Part shown: piece by piece, positions 52,256 to 61,110 of the stretch
Position numbering within the stretch: position 1 is the stretch's first letter
How the letters are laid out: each line of letters begins with the position of its first letter
Origin: Gulosibacter sp. 10
GTDB lineage: Bacteria > Actinomycetota > Actinomycetes > Actinomycetales > Microbacteriaceae
Assembly: GCF_900163695.1 (NCBI RefSeq)
Contig: NZ_FUIC01000033.1
Span: 37,384-101,383, forward strand
Reading direction: 5' to 3'
Length of the DNA: 64,000 nt
The notes under the pieces: generated by a model
Databases searched by the model: none
What the model was told of the DNA's origin: nothing
The model's input: the letters and a program-made list of their open reading frames with translations, nothing else
Made by a program: the position numbers and the translations under genes

Positions 52256-52870
52256 CGCGGATGTGAGACGAATGCAGACTACGCGGCAGTCATACCCAGC
52301 ATTTGCCTCACATCCGCAAGAGGAAGCCCCATACCCCTCACATCCGCAAGAGAAAGCCCCATATCCCTCACATCCGCAAGACGCAAATACAGGAGCCGGG
52401 CACGGGAACGCGCGTACCGGACACGGAAAGGCGCACATACCGCGGATGTGAGACGAATGCAGACTACGCGGCAGTCATACCCAGCATTTGCCTCACATCC
52501 GCAAGAGGAAGCCCCATACCCCTCACATCCGCAAGAAAAAGCCCCATATCCCTCACATCCGCAAGACGCAAATACAGGAGCCGGGCACGGGAACGCGCGT
52601 ACCGGACACGGAAAGGCGCACATACCGCGGATGTGAGACGAATGCAGACTACGCGGCGGCCATACCCAGCATTTGCCTCACATCCGCAAGAGGAAGCCCC
52701 ATATCCCTCACATCATCGGGAGGAAGCCCCATATCCCTCACATCAGCGGGAGGAAGCCCCATATCCCTCACATCTGCAAGAGGAAGCTGCGCATCCCTCA
52801 CATCCGCGGAACGCGAAGACGGGAGCCGCGGCGCAGGGACGCGGATGCAGGGGCACTGACACAGAGACGT
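52256..52870. repeat. 185-bp unit repeated three times, containing family B palindromes
   Basis: The unit start GCGGATGTGAGACGAATGC occurs at 52257, 52442 and 52627, exactly 185 bp apart. Each unit begins with a 61-bp family B palindrome (52257-52317, 52442-52502, 52627-52687), then has 30-bp repeats of CCTCACATCCGCAAGAGGAA plus GCCCCATACC. The first two units are nearly identical and carry three 30-bp copies plus a linker containing CGCGTACCGGACACGG. The third is diverged and has about five to six degenerate 30-bp copies up to about 52805. No gene is visible in the whole 1.27-kb gap. Confidence 0.9.
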
Positions 52871-52961
52871 GAATACATGGGCTCGGGCCGAGGGATGCGG
52901 GCGGAGGCGCGCGCGGATGCGCCCGCAGGAGCTCCTCGCCGGGGCCGCCCCTGGAAACGAC

Positions 52962-52992
52962 GAACGGCGAGCACCTGAGGTACTCGCCGTTC
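52962..52992 (-). terminator. Terminator of the rpmB-rpmG-rpsN operon
   Basis: GAACGGCGAG (52962-52971) and CTCGCCGTTC (52983-52992) form a perfect stem; CGTCGTTTCC follows on the minus strand. It is 135 bp past the rpsN stop. Confidence 0.75.
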
Positions 52993-53126
52993 TCGTGCGG
53001 GGCACGGCCCCGGCACGCCGCTCCGCGCGGATGCGGAGCGCTCCGGAGCCGTCCGCCCGGCCCTGCGGGCCCGTGGCCGGCTCGGCCCCGCGGGGCGACG
53101 GCCGGTTCAGCCCTGCGGGCCGGTGG

Positions 53127-53432
53127 CTACCAGCTCGACTTGGTGATGCCGGGCAGCTCGCCGCGGTGCGCCATCTCGCGGAAGCGCACACGCGAGATGC
53201 CGTACTTCGAGAGCACGCCGCGGGGGCGGCCGTCGATGGCGTCGCGGCTGCGGACGCGGACGGGCGAAGCGTCACGGGGAAGCTTCTGGAGTGCCACGCG
53301 GGCCTCCTCGCGCGACTCGTCGGTCCCGTTCGGGTCGATGAGCTGCTTCTTCAGCTGCAGGCGGCGCTCGGCGTAGCGGGCGACGATCTCCTTGCGCTGC
53401 TCGTTCTTTGCGATCTTGCTCTTCTTCGCCAT
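53127..53432 (-). CDS. rpsN: 30S ribosomal protein S14, zinc-independent form
   Basis: A 101-residue S14, the longer type without the CxxC...CxxC zinc ribbon of the short form. It carries the conserved end [20 protein letters not shown] and [23 protein letters not shown]. Cysteine is absent from the protein. In actinobacteria this paralog replaces the zinc-binding S14 when zinc is scarce. It begins 3 nt after the rpmG stop, as third gene of the operon. Confidence 0.95.
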   Translation of the reverse strand: MAKKSKIAKNEQRKEIVARYAERRLQLKKQLIDPNGTDESREEARVALQKLPRDASPVRVRSRDAIDGRPRGVLSKYGISRVRFREMAHRGELPGITKSSW

Positions 53433-53435
53433 GTC

Positions 53436-53606
53436 TTAGCGCTCCTCGCGGAATTCGACGTGCTTGCGGATTACCGGGTCGTACTTCTTGAGCACGAGGC
53501 GGTCCGGCGTGTTCCGGCGGTTCTTCTTGGTGACGTAGGTGAACCCGGTGCCCGCGGTGGAGCGGAGCTTGATGATCGGGCGAACGTCCTGGCTCTTCTT
53601 GGCCAT
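53436..53606 (-). CDS. rpmG: 50S ribosomal protein L33, zinc-independent form
   Basis: A 56-residue protein, [20 protein letters not shown]..., containing [20 protein letters not shown] and ending EFREER. It has no cysteine, unlike the zinc-binding L33 with two CxxC pairs. The ATG at 53606 overlaps the rpmB stop by one base (TAATG), indicating translational coupling, and rpsN follows 3 nt after its stop. It is too small to be noticed by length-based gene callers. Confidence 0.95.
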   Translation of the reverse strand: MAKKSQDVRPIIKLRSTAGTGFTYVTKKNRRNTPDRLVLKKYDPVIRKHVEFREER

Positions 53607-53842
53607 TAGAGCTTCACACCCTTCTTCTGCAGGTCAGCGACGACGGCGTCGATGCCACGGGCGTCGATCACCTTGATGCCCTTGGCCGAGACGTTGAGCG
53701 TCACGGTCTTCTTGAGCGAGGGAACGTAGAACTTCTTCTTCTGGATGTTCGGGTCGAAGCGACGCTTGGTCCGTCGGTTCGAGTGCGAAACATTGTGACC
53801 GAACCCGGGAGTGGTTCCGGTCACCTGGCATACTGCTGCCAC
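53606..53842 (-). CDS. rpmB: 50S ribosomal protein L28
   Basis: A 78-residue L28: [20 protein letters not shown] near the start, [18 protein letters not shown] in the middle, and [20 protein letters not shown] at the end. Only one Cys is present, so it cannot form a CxxC zinc site. It is the first gene of the rpmB-rpmG-rpsN operon. The start is GTG 53842 with AAGGAG before it. A hairpin lies in the leader about 20 nt upstream. Confidence 0.95.
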   Translation of the reverse strand: MAAVCQVTGTTPGFGHNVSHSNRRTKRRFDPNIQKKKFYVPSLKKTVTLNVSAKGIKVIDARGIDAVVADLQKKGVKL

Positions 53843-53860
53843 GGTGTCTCCTTCAATACC

Positions 53861-53882
53861 GCAGCACCCGTGAGAGTGCTGC
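53861..53882 (-). promoter_or_regulatory. Leader hairpin of the rpmB operon
   Basis: GCAGCAC (53861-53867) and GTGCTGC (53876-53882) are perfect complements around an 8-nt loop, about 20 nt before the rpmB start and ending about 8 nt from AAGGAG. It could be a protein-binding or attenuation element; this is a guess. The rest of the 282-bp gap to zur contains no other feature. Confidence 0.45.
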
Positions 53883-54124
53883 CCAAGATCTCTTGCCTGC
53901 GCCGAGGTCCGCGGGATTGCGGTTCGTGCGCGGTGTCGTCCGGAGGGAGCCCCGAACGCACCAGCTGAATAGCTTACGCAGTGCGGCGACCCCGCACAAG
54001 AGCGGATTCCGGGCGTGTCGCGCCGGGCGGAGCGGATGCCGCGGGATCGGGCGACGCGACCGTGAAGCTCGCCGTCGCGGGCCCGGCGGATGCCGCGGGC
54101 CGTGGAAGCGGGTCGGCCGGCGGC

Positions 54125-54535
54125 TCAGGCCGCCGAGCACTCTCGGCAGAGGCCGAAGAGGTCGAGCGTGTGGCTGATGTCCGTGTAGCCGTGCTGCGAG
54201 GAGACGCGCTCCGCCCACTGCTCGACCACCGGGTCGGTGATCTCCTCGGTCGCGCCGCAGCGGCGGCACACCAGGTGGTGATGGTGGTCCTCGGTGCGGC
54301 AGTACCGGTAGTGCTCGCCGTCGGCGTTGCGCATGGTGTCGGCCTCGCCCTGCTCCGCGAGGTTCGCGAGGCTGCGGTAGACCGTCGCGAGGCCGATGCG
54401 CTGATCCGCGTCCTCGAGGATGCGGTGGAGCTCCTGCGCCGTCACGAACCCCTCGTGCTCGCGCAGCGCCTCGCGCACGGCTTCCCGCTGCCACGTGTTG
54501 CGGCGCTGCGGGGCCGAGCTGCGGGTTTCCTTCAT
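54125..54535 (-). CDS. zur: Fur-family regulator, probable Zur
   Basis: A 136-residue Fur-type repressor. The winged helix includes HEGFVTAQELHRILEDADQR and GLATVYRSLANLAEQGEAD. The metal region has HHHHLVCRRCGATEEI and the C-terminal LFGLCRECSAA, giving two CxxC structural zinc pairs. The multi-His HHHH and the position at the end of a zinc-type ABC operon, next to zinc-independent ribosomal protein genes, point to Zur rather than Fur or PerR; this is inference. It starts 9 nt after the second permease stop. Confidence 0.85.
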   Translation of the reverse strand: MKETRSSAPQRRNTWQREAVREALREHEGFVTAQELHRILEDADQRIGLATVYRSLANLAEQGEADTMRNADGEHYRYCRTEDHHHHLVCRRCGATEEITDPVVEQWAERVSSQHGYTDISHTLDLFGLCRECSAA

Positions 54536-54544
54536 GCGGCAAGA

Positions 54545-55423
54545 CTACCCGCGGACCGCCTCCGATGGTTGCGTGTTCGCTCGGGGCTCGACGCCCGACT
54601 CGGCGTCGCGGCGGCCTGCCCCGGCCCGGCCGCGGAGGCCCTTCGCCGCGCGCGACCAGAGCAGGGCGAGGACGAATACGCCCGTGGCCGCTAGCGCCAT
54701 CGAGCCGCCGGCCGCGATGTTCCACCAGCGCGAGGCGTAGAGGCCGAAGACGGCCGCGAGGATGCCCAGGCTCATCGCGAGGGGCACGAGCAGCTGGATG
54801 CGACCGGTGAGCAGGCGCGCGGCCGCGGCGGGCGCCGCGATCATCGCGATCGCGAGCACGGAGCCGATCGCCGGCATCGTGGCGACCACGGTGCCGGTGA
54901 TGAGCAGGAGGGTGAGGACCTCCATCCTCGCCTCGCGGAAGCCCGCGGCCTCGAAGCCGGCGCGGTCGAAGGTCGAGAAGAGCATCTGCTTCCAGAGCAG
55001 CCCGATCGCGATGATCGCGATGACGAGCATCCCGGCGATGATCGCGACGTTCGCGGGCGAGATGCCGAGGATCATGCCCGTGAGGAACGAGTCGACCCGG
55101 GTCTGCAGCTGCGGGTTGAGCGAGTGCAGGAAGGTGCCGAGCGCGTAGCCGAAGGACAGCACGATGCCGGCGGCGACCTGTCGGCCCTGCCGGCGGATGC
55201 GGCCCAGCACGAGCATGAGCGCGACGAGCAGCAGGCCCATGGCGGCCGCGCCCACGACGATGTTGAGGCCGAGCAGCGCGGCGGCCACGCCGCCCGGGAA
55301 GGTCGCGTGCGTGAGGGCCACCGTGAAGAACGCGCGCTGTCGCAGCACGACGATCGATCCGACGAGCCCCGCGAGCGCGCCGACGAGCACTCCGGCCAGG
55401 AGCGCCATCGAGAAGACGGTCAT
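54545..55423 (-). CDS. Zinc/manganese ABC importer permease, second copy
   Basis: A 292-residue permease of the ZnuB/MntB family with about seven to eight helices: ALLAGVLVGALAGLVGSIVV, FFTVALTHATFPGGVAAALL and a C-terminal Gly-rich helix pair. It overlaps the upstream permease by 4 bp (ATGA). A charged ~35-residue tail is at its C-terminus. It pairs with the first permease as a heterodimer, which is common in Mn-type and zinc-type systems such as MntCD. The final gene of the operon, zur-like, follows 9 nt downstream. Confidence 0.9.
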   Translation of the reverse strand: MTVFSMALLAGVLVGALAGLVGSIVVLRQRAFFTVALTHATFPGGVAAALLGLNIVVGAAAMGLLLVALMLVLGRIRRQGRQVAAGIVLSFGYALGTFLHSLNPQLQTRVDSFLTGMILGISPANVAIIAGMLVIAIIAIGLLWKQMLFSTFDRAGFEAAGFREARMEVLTLLLITGTVVATMPAIGSVLAIAMIAAPAAAARLLTGRIQLLVPLAMSLGILAAVFGLYASRWWNIAAGGSMALAATGVFVLALLWSRAAKGLRGRAGAGRRDAESGVEPRANTQPSEAVRG

Positions 55424-56457
55424 GCGCGCGCCCCTTCCGTGCCGGCCGCCGCGTCGGGCGCTCCGGCGACGGGTGCGCCCGCCCCGGGCGATCCCGCATC
55501 CGCTTCGGATGCCTCTGCCGCCGCGCCGGTCGCGGCGTCGCGCACGGCGAGGCGATCCGCGAGCTCCGGCCCGGTGAGCGGCGCGAATCCGCCGCGCGTC
55601 CGCCGCCGGACCAGGGTCGTGAGCGCGCTGATGCCGGCGACCACGAGGTAGATCGCGACGAGGCACAGCACCAGCACGCCCGAGGGGGAGATCGCGAGGG
55701 AGGCGTCCACGGCGAGCCAGTAGCCGCCGACGAGTCCCGCGACGCTGCCGAGCAGCGCCGTGACGAAGGCGATGGCGAGGATCGCGGAGAGCCGGCGCGA
55801 GAGCAGCCTGCCCACCGCGGCGGGGACGATGAGCAGGGCGAGCACGAGCAGGTTGCCGACCGCGCGGGAGGCCGCGACCACGACGAGCGCGATCGCGAGG
55901 TTGAGGGCGAGCTCGTACGCGAACACCCGCATGGCGGAGGCCTCGGCGCCGCGCCGGTCGAAGGAGATGAACACCTGCTCCTTCCACGTGAACACGACGA
56001 GCAGCGCCGCGATGCCGCCGAGCACCGCGATGACGAGGACATCGCCCGTGCCGATCGTGAGGAGCTGGCCGAACAGCAGCTGCTCGACCCCGGTGGAGTA
56101 GGTCGTGGTGCGCGAGACGATCACGATGCCCAGCGCGAAGCAGCCCGCGAGGAGCACGGCCGTGCTCGCATCCGTGCCGGCGCCGCGGTTCGTCGCGATC
56201 GTGAGCAGCACGGTCGCGACGAGCGCCGCGATGATGGCGCCCACGTAGATCGTCTCGCCCCCGCCGAGCGCGAGGCCGATCACGACGCCGGGGAAGACGG
56301 CGTGCACGAGCCCGTCGGAGACGAACTCGAGGTCGCGCAGGTTGAGCGCGACGCCGACGAGCGCGGCGCAGGCCGCGAGCAGGCCGAGCGCGATCGCCGC
56401 CTGCTGCATGAAGGGCGCGCCGAACATCACGTCGATGCCCGTGAGGGTGGCGTTCAC
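55420..56457 (-). CDS. Zinc/manganese ABC importer permease, first copy
   Basis: A 345-residue permease of the ZnuB/MntC family. Marks are EFVSDGLVHAVFPGVVIGLA for the substrate path helix, STAVLLAGCFALGIVIVS and NLLVLALLIVPAAVGRLLS. The last 50 residues are Ala/Gly/Pro-rich and probably disordered. It overlaps the ATPase gene and the second permease by 4 bp each, so the operon is tightly coupled. Confidence 0.9.
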   Translation of the reverse strand: MNATLTGIDVMFGAPFMQQAAIALGLLAACAALVGVALNLRDLEFVSDGLVHAVFPGVVIGLALGGGETIYVGAIIAALVATVLLTIATNRGAGTDASTAVLLAGCFALGIVIVSRTTTYSTGVEQLLFGQLLTIGTGDVLVIAVLGGIAALLVVFTWKEQVFISFDRRGAEASAMRVFAYELALNLAIALVVVAASRAVGNLLVLALLIVPAAVGRLLSRRLSAILAIAFVTALLGSVAGLVGGYWLAVDASLAISPSGVLVLCLVAIYLVVAGISALTTLVRRRTRGGFAPLTGPELADRLAVRDAATGAAAEASEADAGSPGAGAPVAGAPDAAAGTEGARA

Positions 56458-57296
56458 AGGCCGGACCTCTCGGGGGTCGGCAGCGGATGCGGATGCGCCA
56501 CGAGGTCGTCGTGCGTGTCGAAGTGGCCCGCGGACTCGCCGAAGGTCTCGGCGACGTGCTCGGGCGTGAGCGTCTCGTGGATGGGCCCGAAGGCGATCTG
56601 GCGCCGGTTGATGAGGAGCACGTGCGAGCAGACCTGGTGCGCGAGCTCGAGGTCGTGGGTGGAGACGACGATGCCCACGCCCTCCTCGCGGAGCTCTCGG
56701 AGCGTCCGCATGAGCGCCTGCCGGCTCGTCGTGTCGAGCCCGTTGAAGGGCTCGTCGAGCAGGAGCATCCGCGGCTGGGTCACGAGCGCGCGTGCGAGCA
56801 GGCCGCGCTGCTGCTGGCCGCCCGAGAGGTCGCCGAAGCGGCGGTGGGCCCGGTCGGCGAGGTCGACTCGCTCGAGGGCCGCATCCACCGCCTCGCGGTC
56901 GGCGCGGCCGGGCCAGCGCAGCGGGCCGAGTCGCCGGTAGCGGCCCATCATCACCACCTGCCGCAGCGAGACGGGGAACTCGGGGTCGATCTCATCCGTC
57001 TGCGGCATGTAGCCGATCTCCCGGGCGGCCCGGCGCGGCGAGCCGCCGAGCACGCGCTCGGCGCCGGCGATCGGCCGGACGAGGCCGAGCAGGCTCTTGA
57101 GCGTGGTCGACTTGCCGGATGCGTTGGGGCCCACGAGCGCGAGCGCCTCGCCCTCGCGCACGGCGAGATCGAGGCCCGTCGCGGCCGGCGTGCGGCCGTC
57201 GTAGCTGAGCGTGACGTCGCGGAGCTCGGCGAGCACGGCCGGCTGCCCGGACTCCCGCTCGCGCGCCTCCCGCCCGTCGGATGCGGCCTGCGCCAT
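56454..57296 (-). CDS. Zinc/manganese ABC importer ATPase (ZnuC/MntA type)
   Basis: A 280-residue ABC ATPase. Walker A is GPNASGKST (about 56-64; a serine replaces the usual first Gly after Ala, as seen in several metal importers), the Q-loop is IGYMPQTDEI, the signature LSGGQQQRGLLARAL, Walker B is MLLLDEPFNGLD, and the H-loop VSTHDLELAH. It energises metal uptake. It starts 3 bp after the binding-protein stop and overlaps the first permease by 4 bp. Confidence 0.92.
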   Translation of the reverse strand: MAQAASDGREARERESGQPAVLAELRDVTLSYDGRTPAATGLDLAVREGEALALVGPNASGKSTTLKSLLGLVRPIAGAERVLGGSPRRAAREIGYMPQTDEIDPEFPVSLRQVVMMGRYRRLGPLRWPGRADREAVDAALERVDLADRAHRRFGDLSGGQQQRGLLARALVTQPRMLLLDEPFNGLDTTSRQALMRTLRELREEGVGIVVSTHDLELAHQVCSHVLLINRRQIAFGPIHETLTPEHVAETFGESAGHFDTHDDLVAHPHPLPTPERSGL

Positions 57297-57299
57297 CGC

Positions 57300-58355
57300 C
57301 TAGGCCCCCTGCAGGTCGGCGGGCACCTCGGTCGCGCTGCCGCCCCAGGAGTCGAGGAGCTGCGTGGTGTTGTGGATGGTGGCCTGGATGTAGGTGGCGC
57401 CGGTCGAGCCCTCCTCGCCGAGCGCGTCGGTGTAGAGGGCGTCCTCGCCCGAGTAGACCTTGACGCCGGCCTCGTTCGCGATGGATTCGGCCGTCGCCGG
57501 GTTGAGCTGGGTCTCGGTGAAGACGGCCTGCACGCCCGATTCCTCGATGTTCTTGACGAGCAGGTTGATCTCCGCGGCCGAGGGCTCGGCGTTGTCGTCC
57601 CAGCTGGGCATGACCGAGCCCACGAAGGTGATGCCGTATTCGACCTCGTAGTAGGTCAGCGCGTTGTGGTTCGTCACCAGAAGGCGCTCGTCCTCGGGAA
57701 TCGTATCGATGTTGGCGGCGATCCACTCGTGCAGCTCGTCGAGCTTGCCCGTGTAGGCGGCGCCGTTCTCCTCGTAGGTGCCGGCCCGCTCGGAGTCCGC
57801 GGCGGCGAGCTCGTCGACGACGGTCTCGACCATCGTCGCGGCCACCAAGGGGCTCGTCCAGATGTGCGGGTTCGCCTCGCCGTGATCGTGCGCCTCGGCG
57901 CTTTCCTCCTCGGCGGTCTCGCCCTCGTGGCCGTGACCCTCCTCGCCGTGCTCGTGGTCGTCGCCGCCCTCGATGATCTCGGCGGGGTCGATGTTCGTGG
58001 AGGCATCGATGCGCACGCCGTCGAAGCCGGAGGAGTCGAGCACTTCGTCGAGCCAGGGCTCCTCGAGGCCCATGCCGTTGAAGATGACGACGTCGGCATT
58101 GCGGATCGTCTCGAGGTCGGCGGCGTTCGCCTCGAAGTGATGAGCGGAGCCGTTGGGCTTGAGCAGGCCGGTGATCTCGGCCTCGGTGCCCTCGGTGATG
58201 TTCTCCGCGAAGTCGGTGAGCTGCGTCGTGGTGGTCACGATCTGCAGGCCGTCGGATGCGTCGAAGCCTCCGCCGGCGCCGGTGCATCCGGCGAGTCCGA
58301 TGGTCGCGGCGATGGCGGATGCGCCGCCGATGATGATCCGCGTGAGCTTGCGCAC
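57300..58355 (-). CDS. Zinc/manganese-binding lipoprotein of the ABC importer (ZnuA-like)
   Basis: A 351-residue cluster A-I metal-binding lipoprotein. The GTG start at 58355 has AAGGA before it. The lipobox IGLAGC gives Cys24. The mature part begins LQIVTTTTQLTDFAENIT, has the first His ligand in HHFEA, and a His/Glu-rich loop (DHEHGEEGHGHEGE, then AHDHGEANPHIWTSP) near residues 125-165. Such a His-rich loop is typical of zinc-specific ZnuA proteins and argues for zinc over manganese. It is the first gene of the operon; a palindromic candidate Zur box lies about 75 bp upstream. Confidence 0.9.
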   Translation of the reverse strand: MRKLTRIIIGGASAIAATIGLAGCTGAGGGFDASDGLQIVTTTTQLTDFAENITEGTEAEITGLLKPNGSAHHFEANAADLETIRNADVVIFNGMGLEEPWLDEVLDSSGFDGVRIDASTNIDPAEIIEGGDDHEHGEEGHGHEGETAEEESAEAHDHGEANPHIWTSPLVAATMVETVVDELAAADSERAGTYEENGAAYTGKLDELHEWIAANIDTIPEDERLLVTNHNALTYYEVEYGITFVGSVMPSWDDNAEPSAAEINLLVKNIEESGVQAVFTETQLNPATAESIANEAGVKVYSGEDALYTDALGEEGSTGATYIQATIHNTTQLLDSWGGSATEVPADLQGA

Positions 58356-58427
58356 GGCGTTCCTTACTAGTCGGAAGATCGATGGAGCCGCGGCGCCCCT
58401 CCCGAACTCGAGCGCCAGCCAACTAAC

Positions 58428-58440
58428 GATAACCGTTCTC
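58428..58440. promoter_or_regulatory. Candidate Zur box upstream of the zinc operon
   Basis: GATAACCGTTCTC is a near-palindrome of the form GAnAACnGTTnTC, flanked by further AT-rich symmetry, 73 bp upstream of the znuA-like start. It resembles actinobacterial Zur sites in general shape. I find no equal sequence in front of rpmB. Confidence 0.5.
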
Positions 58441-58442
58441 AG

Positions 58443-58720
58443 AACATCGGCGCAAACATTCCGCCGAGGGCGAAGCCGGGCGGCTGTCCTCGTGCACAGC
58501 GTCGAGCCGCTCCAGCACGGAGCCCAGCAGCGCCGACAGCGTCAGTTGGTGCATAGACGATCACCGTGCAGCGGCAACGCGTGCCGGGCGGCGGAAGTGG
58601 CGAAGGCGAGCCGATGCCCCTAGTAGGTCCGGCCGTCTCCACCACCGCGAGCGCCTCAGCAGAGGCCGTTGCCGTCGCCCCGCGAACGGTACCGCAGAAC
58701 GATCTCCCCGGGTATCACCG
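58443..58720. other. Gene-free gap between the zinc operon and the dehydrogenase operon
   Basis: About 280 bp with no plausible gene (open frames are short and shadow-like). It lies upstream of the zinc operon and downstream of the E2 stop. I see no repeat of families A, B or C and no strong terminator. Confidence 0.4.
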
Positions 58721-60118
58721 CTAGTCGAGCAGCAGCGCGGGCTCCTCGACGATGCGCGCCACGTCCGCGAGGAAGCGCGAGGCCACGTCGCCGTCCACGA
58801 GGCGGTGGTCGAAGGATGCCGCGAGCGTCGTCACCTGGCGCACATGCACCTCGTCGTTGACGACCCACGGCTTGGGCCGCACCGTGCCGAAGGCGAGGAT
58901 GCCAACCTCGTTCGGCATGAGCACGGGCGTGCCCGAGTCCATGCCGAAGACGCCGATGTTCGTGATCGTGAACGTGCCGGCCTGCTGGTCCGCGGGCGGG
59001 GTCTTCCCCTCGCGCGCCGTGATCGTGAGCTGCTCGAGCGCTCCCGCGAGCTCCCGCATGCTCATGTCCTGCGCGTCCTTGATGTTCGGCACGAGCAGGC
59101 CGCGCGGCGTGGCGGCCGCGATGCCGAGGTTCACGTAGTGCTTGATGGTGTACTCCGCGTCGGTCCACGTCGCGTTCACCGTCGGGTTGCGGCGGATGGC
59201 CCACACCACGGCCTTGGCGACCAGCAGCAGGGGCGAGACCTTGACGCCCGCGAAGTCGGGCGAGTTCTTAAGCCGTTTGACGTACTCCATGGTGCGCGTC
59301 GCGTCCACGTCGACGAACAGGCTCACGTGCGGCGCCGTGAACATCGACTTCACCATGTTCTGCGCGATCTGCTTGCGCACGCCCTTGACCGGGTGGCGCT
59401 CCTCGCGCTCGGCGCCGGGGGCCGGGGTCTCGAGGTTCGTGAACAGCTTGGCCTGCTCGGCGTGGCGGATCACGTCGTCGCGGGTGATCTCGCCGGCGAG
59501 CCCGGTGCCCTGCACGGCCGCGAGGTCCACCTCGAGGTCGCGCGCGAGCTTGCGGATCGGCGGCTTCGCGACGATCGGATAGGCGGATGCGGCGGGCACG
59601 GATGCCGGGCGGGCGGGCTTGGCCTGCCCCGCGACGCCGGCCGCCTCGCGCTCGCCCGCGGTCGCGGGCTTCGTGCGCCCGGCGACGGTGCGGCGGCGGC
59701 CCGAGCGGCGCGAGGACGCGCTGGGGGCGGCGCCGTAGCCGACGAGGTTCGCGCCGCCGTCGGTGTCCACGGTGCTCTGCGCGTCGCGCTCCGCCTCGGC
59801 GAACTCCTCCGAGGTGCGGCCGGGGTGGCCGTCGCCGTCCGGGTCCTCGGGGTCGTCGATGACCTCGGCGCCGGGCGAATCGGCCGTCTCGACGGTGAGC
59901 AGCGCGGAGCCGACCTCGACCGTCTCGCCCTCGCCCGCGAGCAGCTCGTGGATGGTGCCCTCGAACGGGCTCGGCAGCTCGACGAGCGATTTGGCGGTCT
60001 CGATCTCGACGAGGACGTCGTTGACCTCGACCGCGTCTCCGGGCTTCACGCGCCACTGCACGATGTCGGCTTCGGTCAGACCTTCTCCCACATCGGGGAG
60101 CGGGAACTCAATGGCCAT
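58721..60118 (-). CDS. Dihydrolipoamide acyltransferase (E2) of branched-chain 2-oxoacid dehydrogenase
   Basis: The protein has 465 residues. The N-terminal lipoyl domain has the modified Lys43 in [14 protein letters not shown] Glu/Gly/Ser-rich linker follows, then the peripheral subunit-binding domain ([14 protein letters not shown] region [33 protein letters not shown], about 177-215). The catalytic core ends with [10 protein letters not shown], His438 and Asp442 being the acyltransferase residues. It transfers the acyl group from E1 to CoA. AGGAG precedes the ATG. It is the third gene after E1alpha and E1beta; no E3 gene is in the operon, as usual for Bkd systems. Confidence 0.93.
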   Translation of the reverse strand: MAIEFPLPDVGEGLTEADIVQWRVKPGDAVEVNDVLVEIETAKSLVELPSPFEGTIHELLAGEGETVEVGSALLTVETADSPGAEVIDDPEDPDGDGHPGRTSEEFAEAERDAQSTVDTDGGANLVGYGAAPSASSRRSGRRRTVAGRTKPATAGEREAAGVAGQAKPARPASVPAASAYPIVAKPPIRKLARDLEVDLAAVQGTGLAGEITRDDVIRHAEQAKLFTNLETPAPGAEREERHPVKGVRKQIAQNMVKSMFTAPHVSLFVDVDATRTMEYVKRLKNSPDFAGVKVSPLLLVAKAVVWAIRRNPTVNATWTDAEYTIKHYVNLGIAAATPRGLLVPNIKDAQDMSMRELAGALEQLTITAREGKTPPADQQAGTFTITNIGVFGMDSGTPVLMPNEVGILAFGTVRPKPWVVNDEVHVRQVTTLAASFDHRLVDGDVASRFLADVARIVEEPALLLD

Positions 60119-60126
60119 CAGGACTC

Positions 60127-61110
60127 CTAGTAGTCGAGCGTGCGGTCGATCGCGTCGAGCACGCGGTCCACATCGGGCAGGTATTGCGTCTCGAGCCGGG
60201 CGGGCGGGAACGGCACGTCGTACGCGCTCGCCCGCAGCACCGGCGCCTCGAGGCTGTAGAAGCAGCGCTCCGCGATCCGCGCGGCGATCTCGCTCGCGAG
60301 CGAGATGTTGCCGGGGGCCTCCTGCGCCACGACCGCGCGGCCGGTCTTGCGCACCGATTCGAAGATGGGCTCGTAGTTCACGGGGGCGACGCCGCGCAGG
60401 TCGAGCACCTCGACCGAGACGCCCTCCTCCTCGGCGAGCTGCGCCGCCTGCAGATTCATCGTGGTCTGGGCGCCGAAGCCGATGAGCGTCACGTGCTCGC
60501 CCTCGCGCGCCACGCGGGTCTCCCCCATGTCGGCGCTCGGCGCGGCCGTGTCGACCTCGCCCTTGGGCCAGTAGCGGCTCTTCGGCTCGAGGTAGACGAC
60601 CGGGTCGTCGCTCTCGATGGCCTGCTGCAGCATCCAGTAGGCGTCGTTGGGGTTCGAGGGCGACACCACGCGCAGGCCCGGCGTGTGCGCGAAGTAGGTC
60701 TCGGGGCTCTCCTGGTGGTGCTCGATCGCACCCACGTGGCCGCCGTAGGGGATGCGGATCACGACCGGCAGCCTGACCGCCCCGTGGGTGCGCGCGTGGA
60801 ACTTCGCGAGCTGCGAGGTGATCTGGTCGAAGGCCGGATACACGAAGCCGTCGAACTGGATCTCGCAGACCGGCCGGTAGCCGCGCATCGCGAGGCCGAT
60901 CGCCATGCCCAGGATGCCGGACTCGGCCAGCGGGGTGTCGAAGACGCGGTGCTCGCCGAAGTCGCGCTTGAGGTGCTCCGTCACGCGGAAGACGCCGCCG
61001 AGGGTGCCGATGTCCTCGCCGAGCAGCAGCACCTTGTCGTTCTTCTCCATCGCGGCGCGCAGACCGGCGTTGATCGCCTTCGCGAGCGGCATCGTCTGGC
61101 GGTCGTTCAT
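60127..61110 (-). CDS. 2-oxoacid dehydrogenase E1 beta subunit (BkdB-like)
   Basis: A 327-residue transketolase-C-like beta subunit. Marks are [56 protein letters not shown] and [18 protein letters not shown], characteristic of branched-chain-type E1beta. With E1alpha it decarboxylates branched-chain 2-oxo acids using thiamin diphosphate. GAGGAGG is just upstream, inside the last codons of E1alpha, and the two genes overlap by 4 bp. The E2 gene follows 8 bp downstream. Confidence 0.93.
   Translation of the reverse strand: MNDRQTMPLAKAINAGLRAAMEKNDKVLLLGEDIGTLGGVFRVTEHLKRDFGEHRVFDTPLAESGILGMAIGLAMRGYRPVCEIQFDGFVYPAFDQITSQLAKFHARTHGAVRLPVVIRIPYGGHVGAIEHHQESPETYFAHTPGLRVVSPSNPNDAYWMLQQAIESDDPVVYLEPKSRYWPKGEVDTAAPSADMGETRVAREGEHVTLIGFGAQTTMNLQAAQLAEEEGVSVEVLDLRGVAPVNYEPIFESVRKTGRAVVAQEAPGNISLASEIAARIAERCFYSLEAPVLRASAYDVPFPPARLETQYLPDVDRVLDAIDRTLDY

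Noticed and set aside
52256..52870. CRISPR array, because of 30-bp periodic repeats
   Set aside because: The 30-bp units are contiguous without unique spacers of constant size, the whole 185-bp unit repeats, and no cas gene is in the window.
53843..54124. Zur box in front of rpmB
   Set aside because: No palindrome of the GAnAACnGTTnTC form is visible; only the leader hairpin at 53861-53882 is found.
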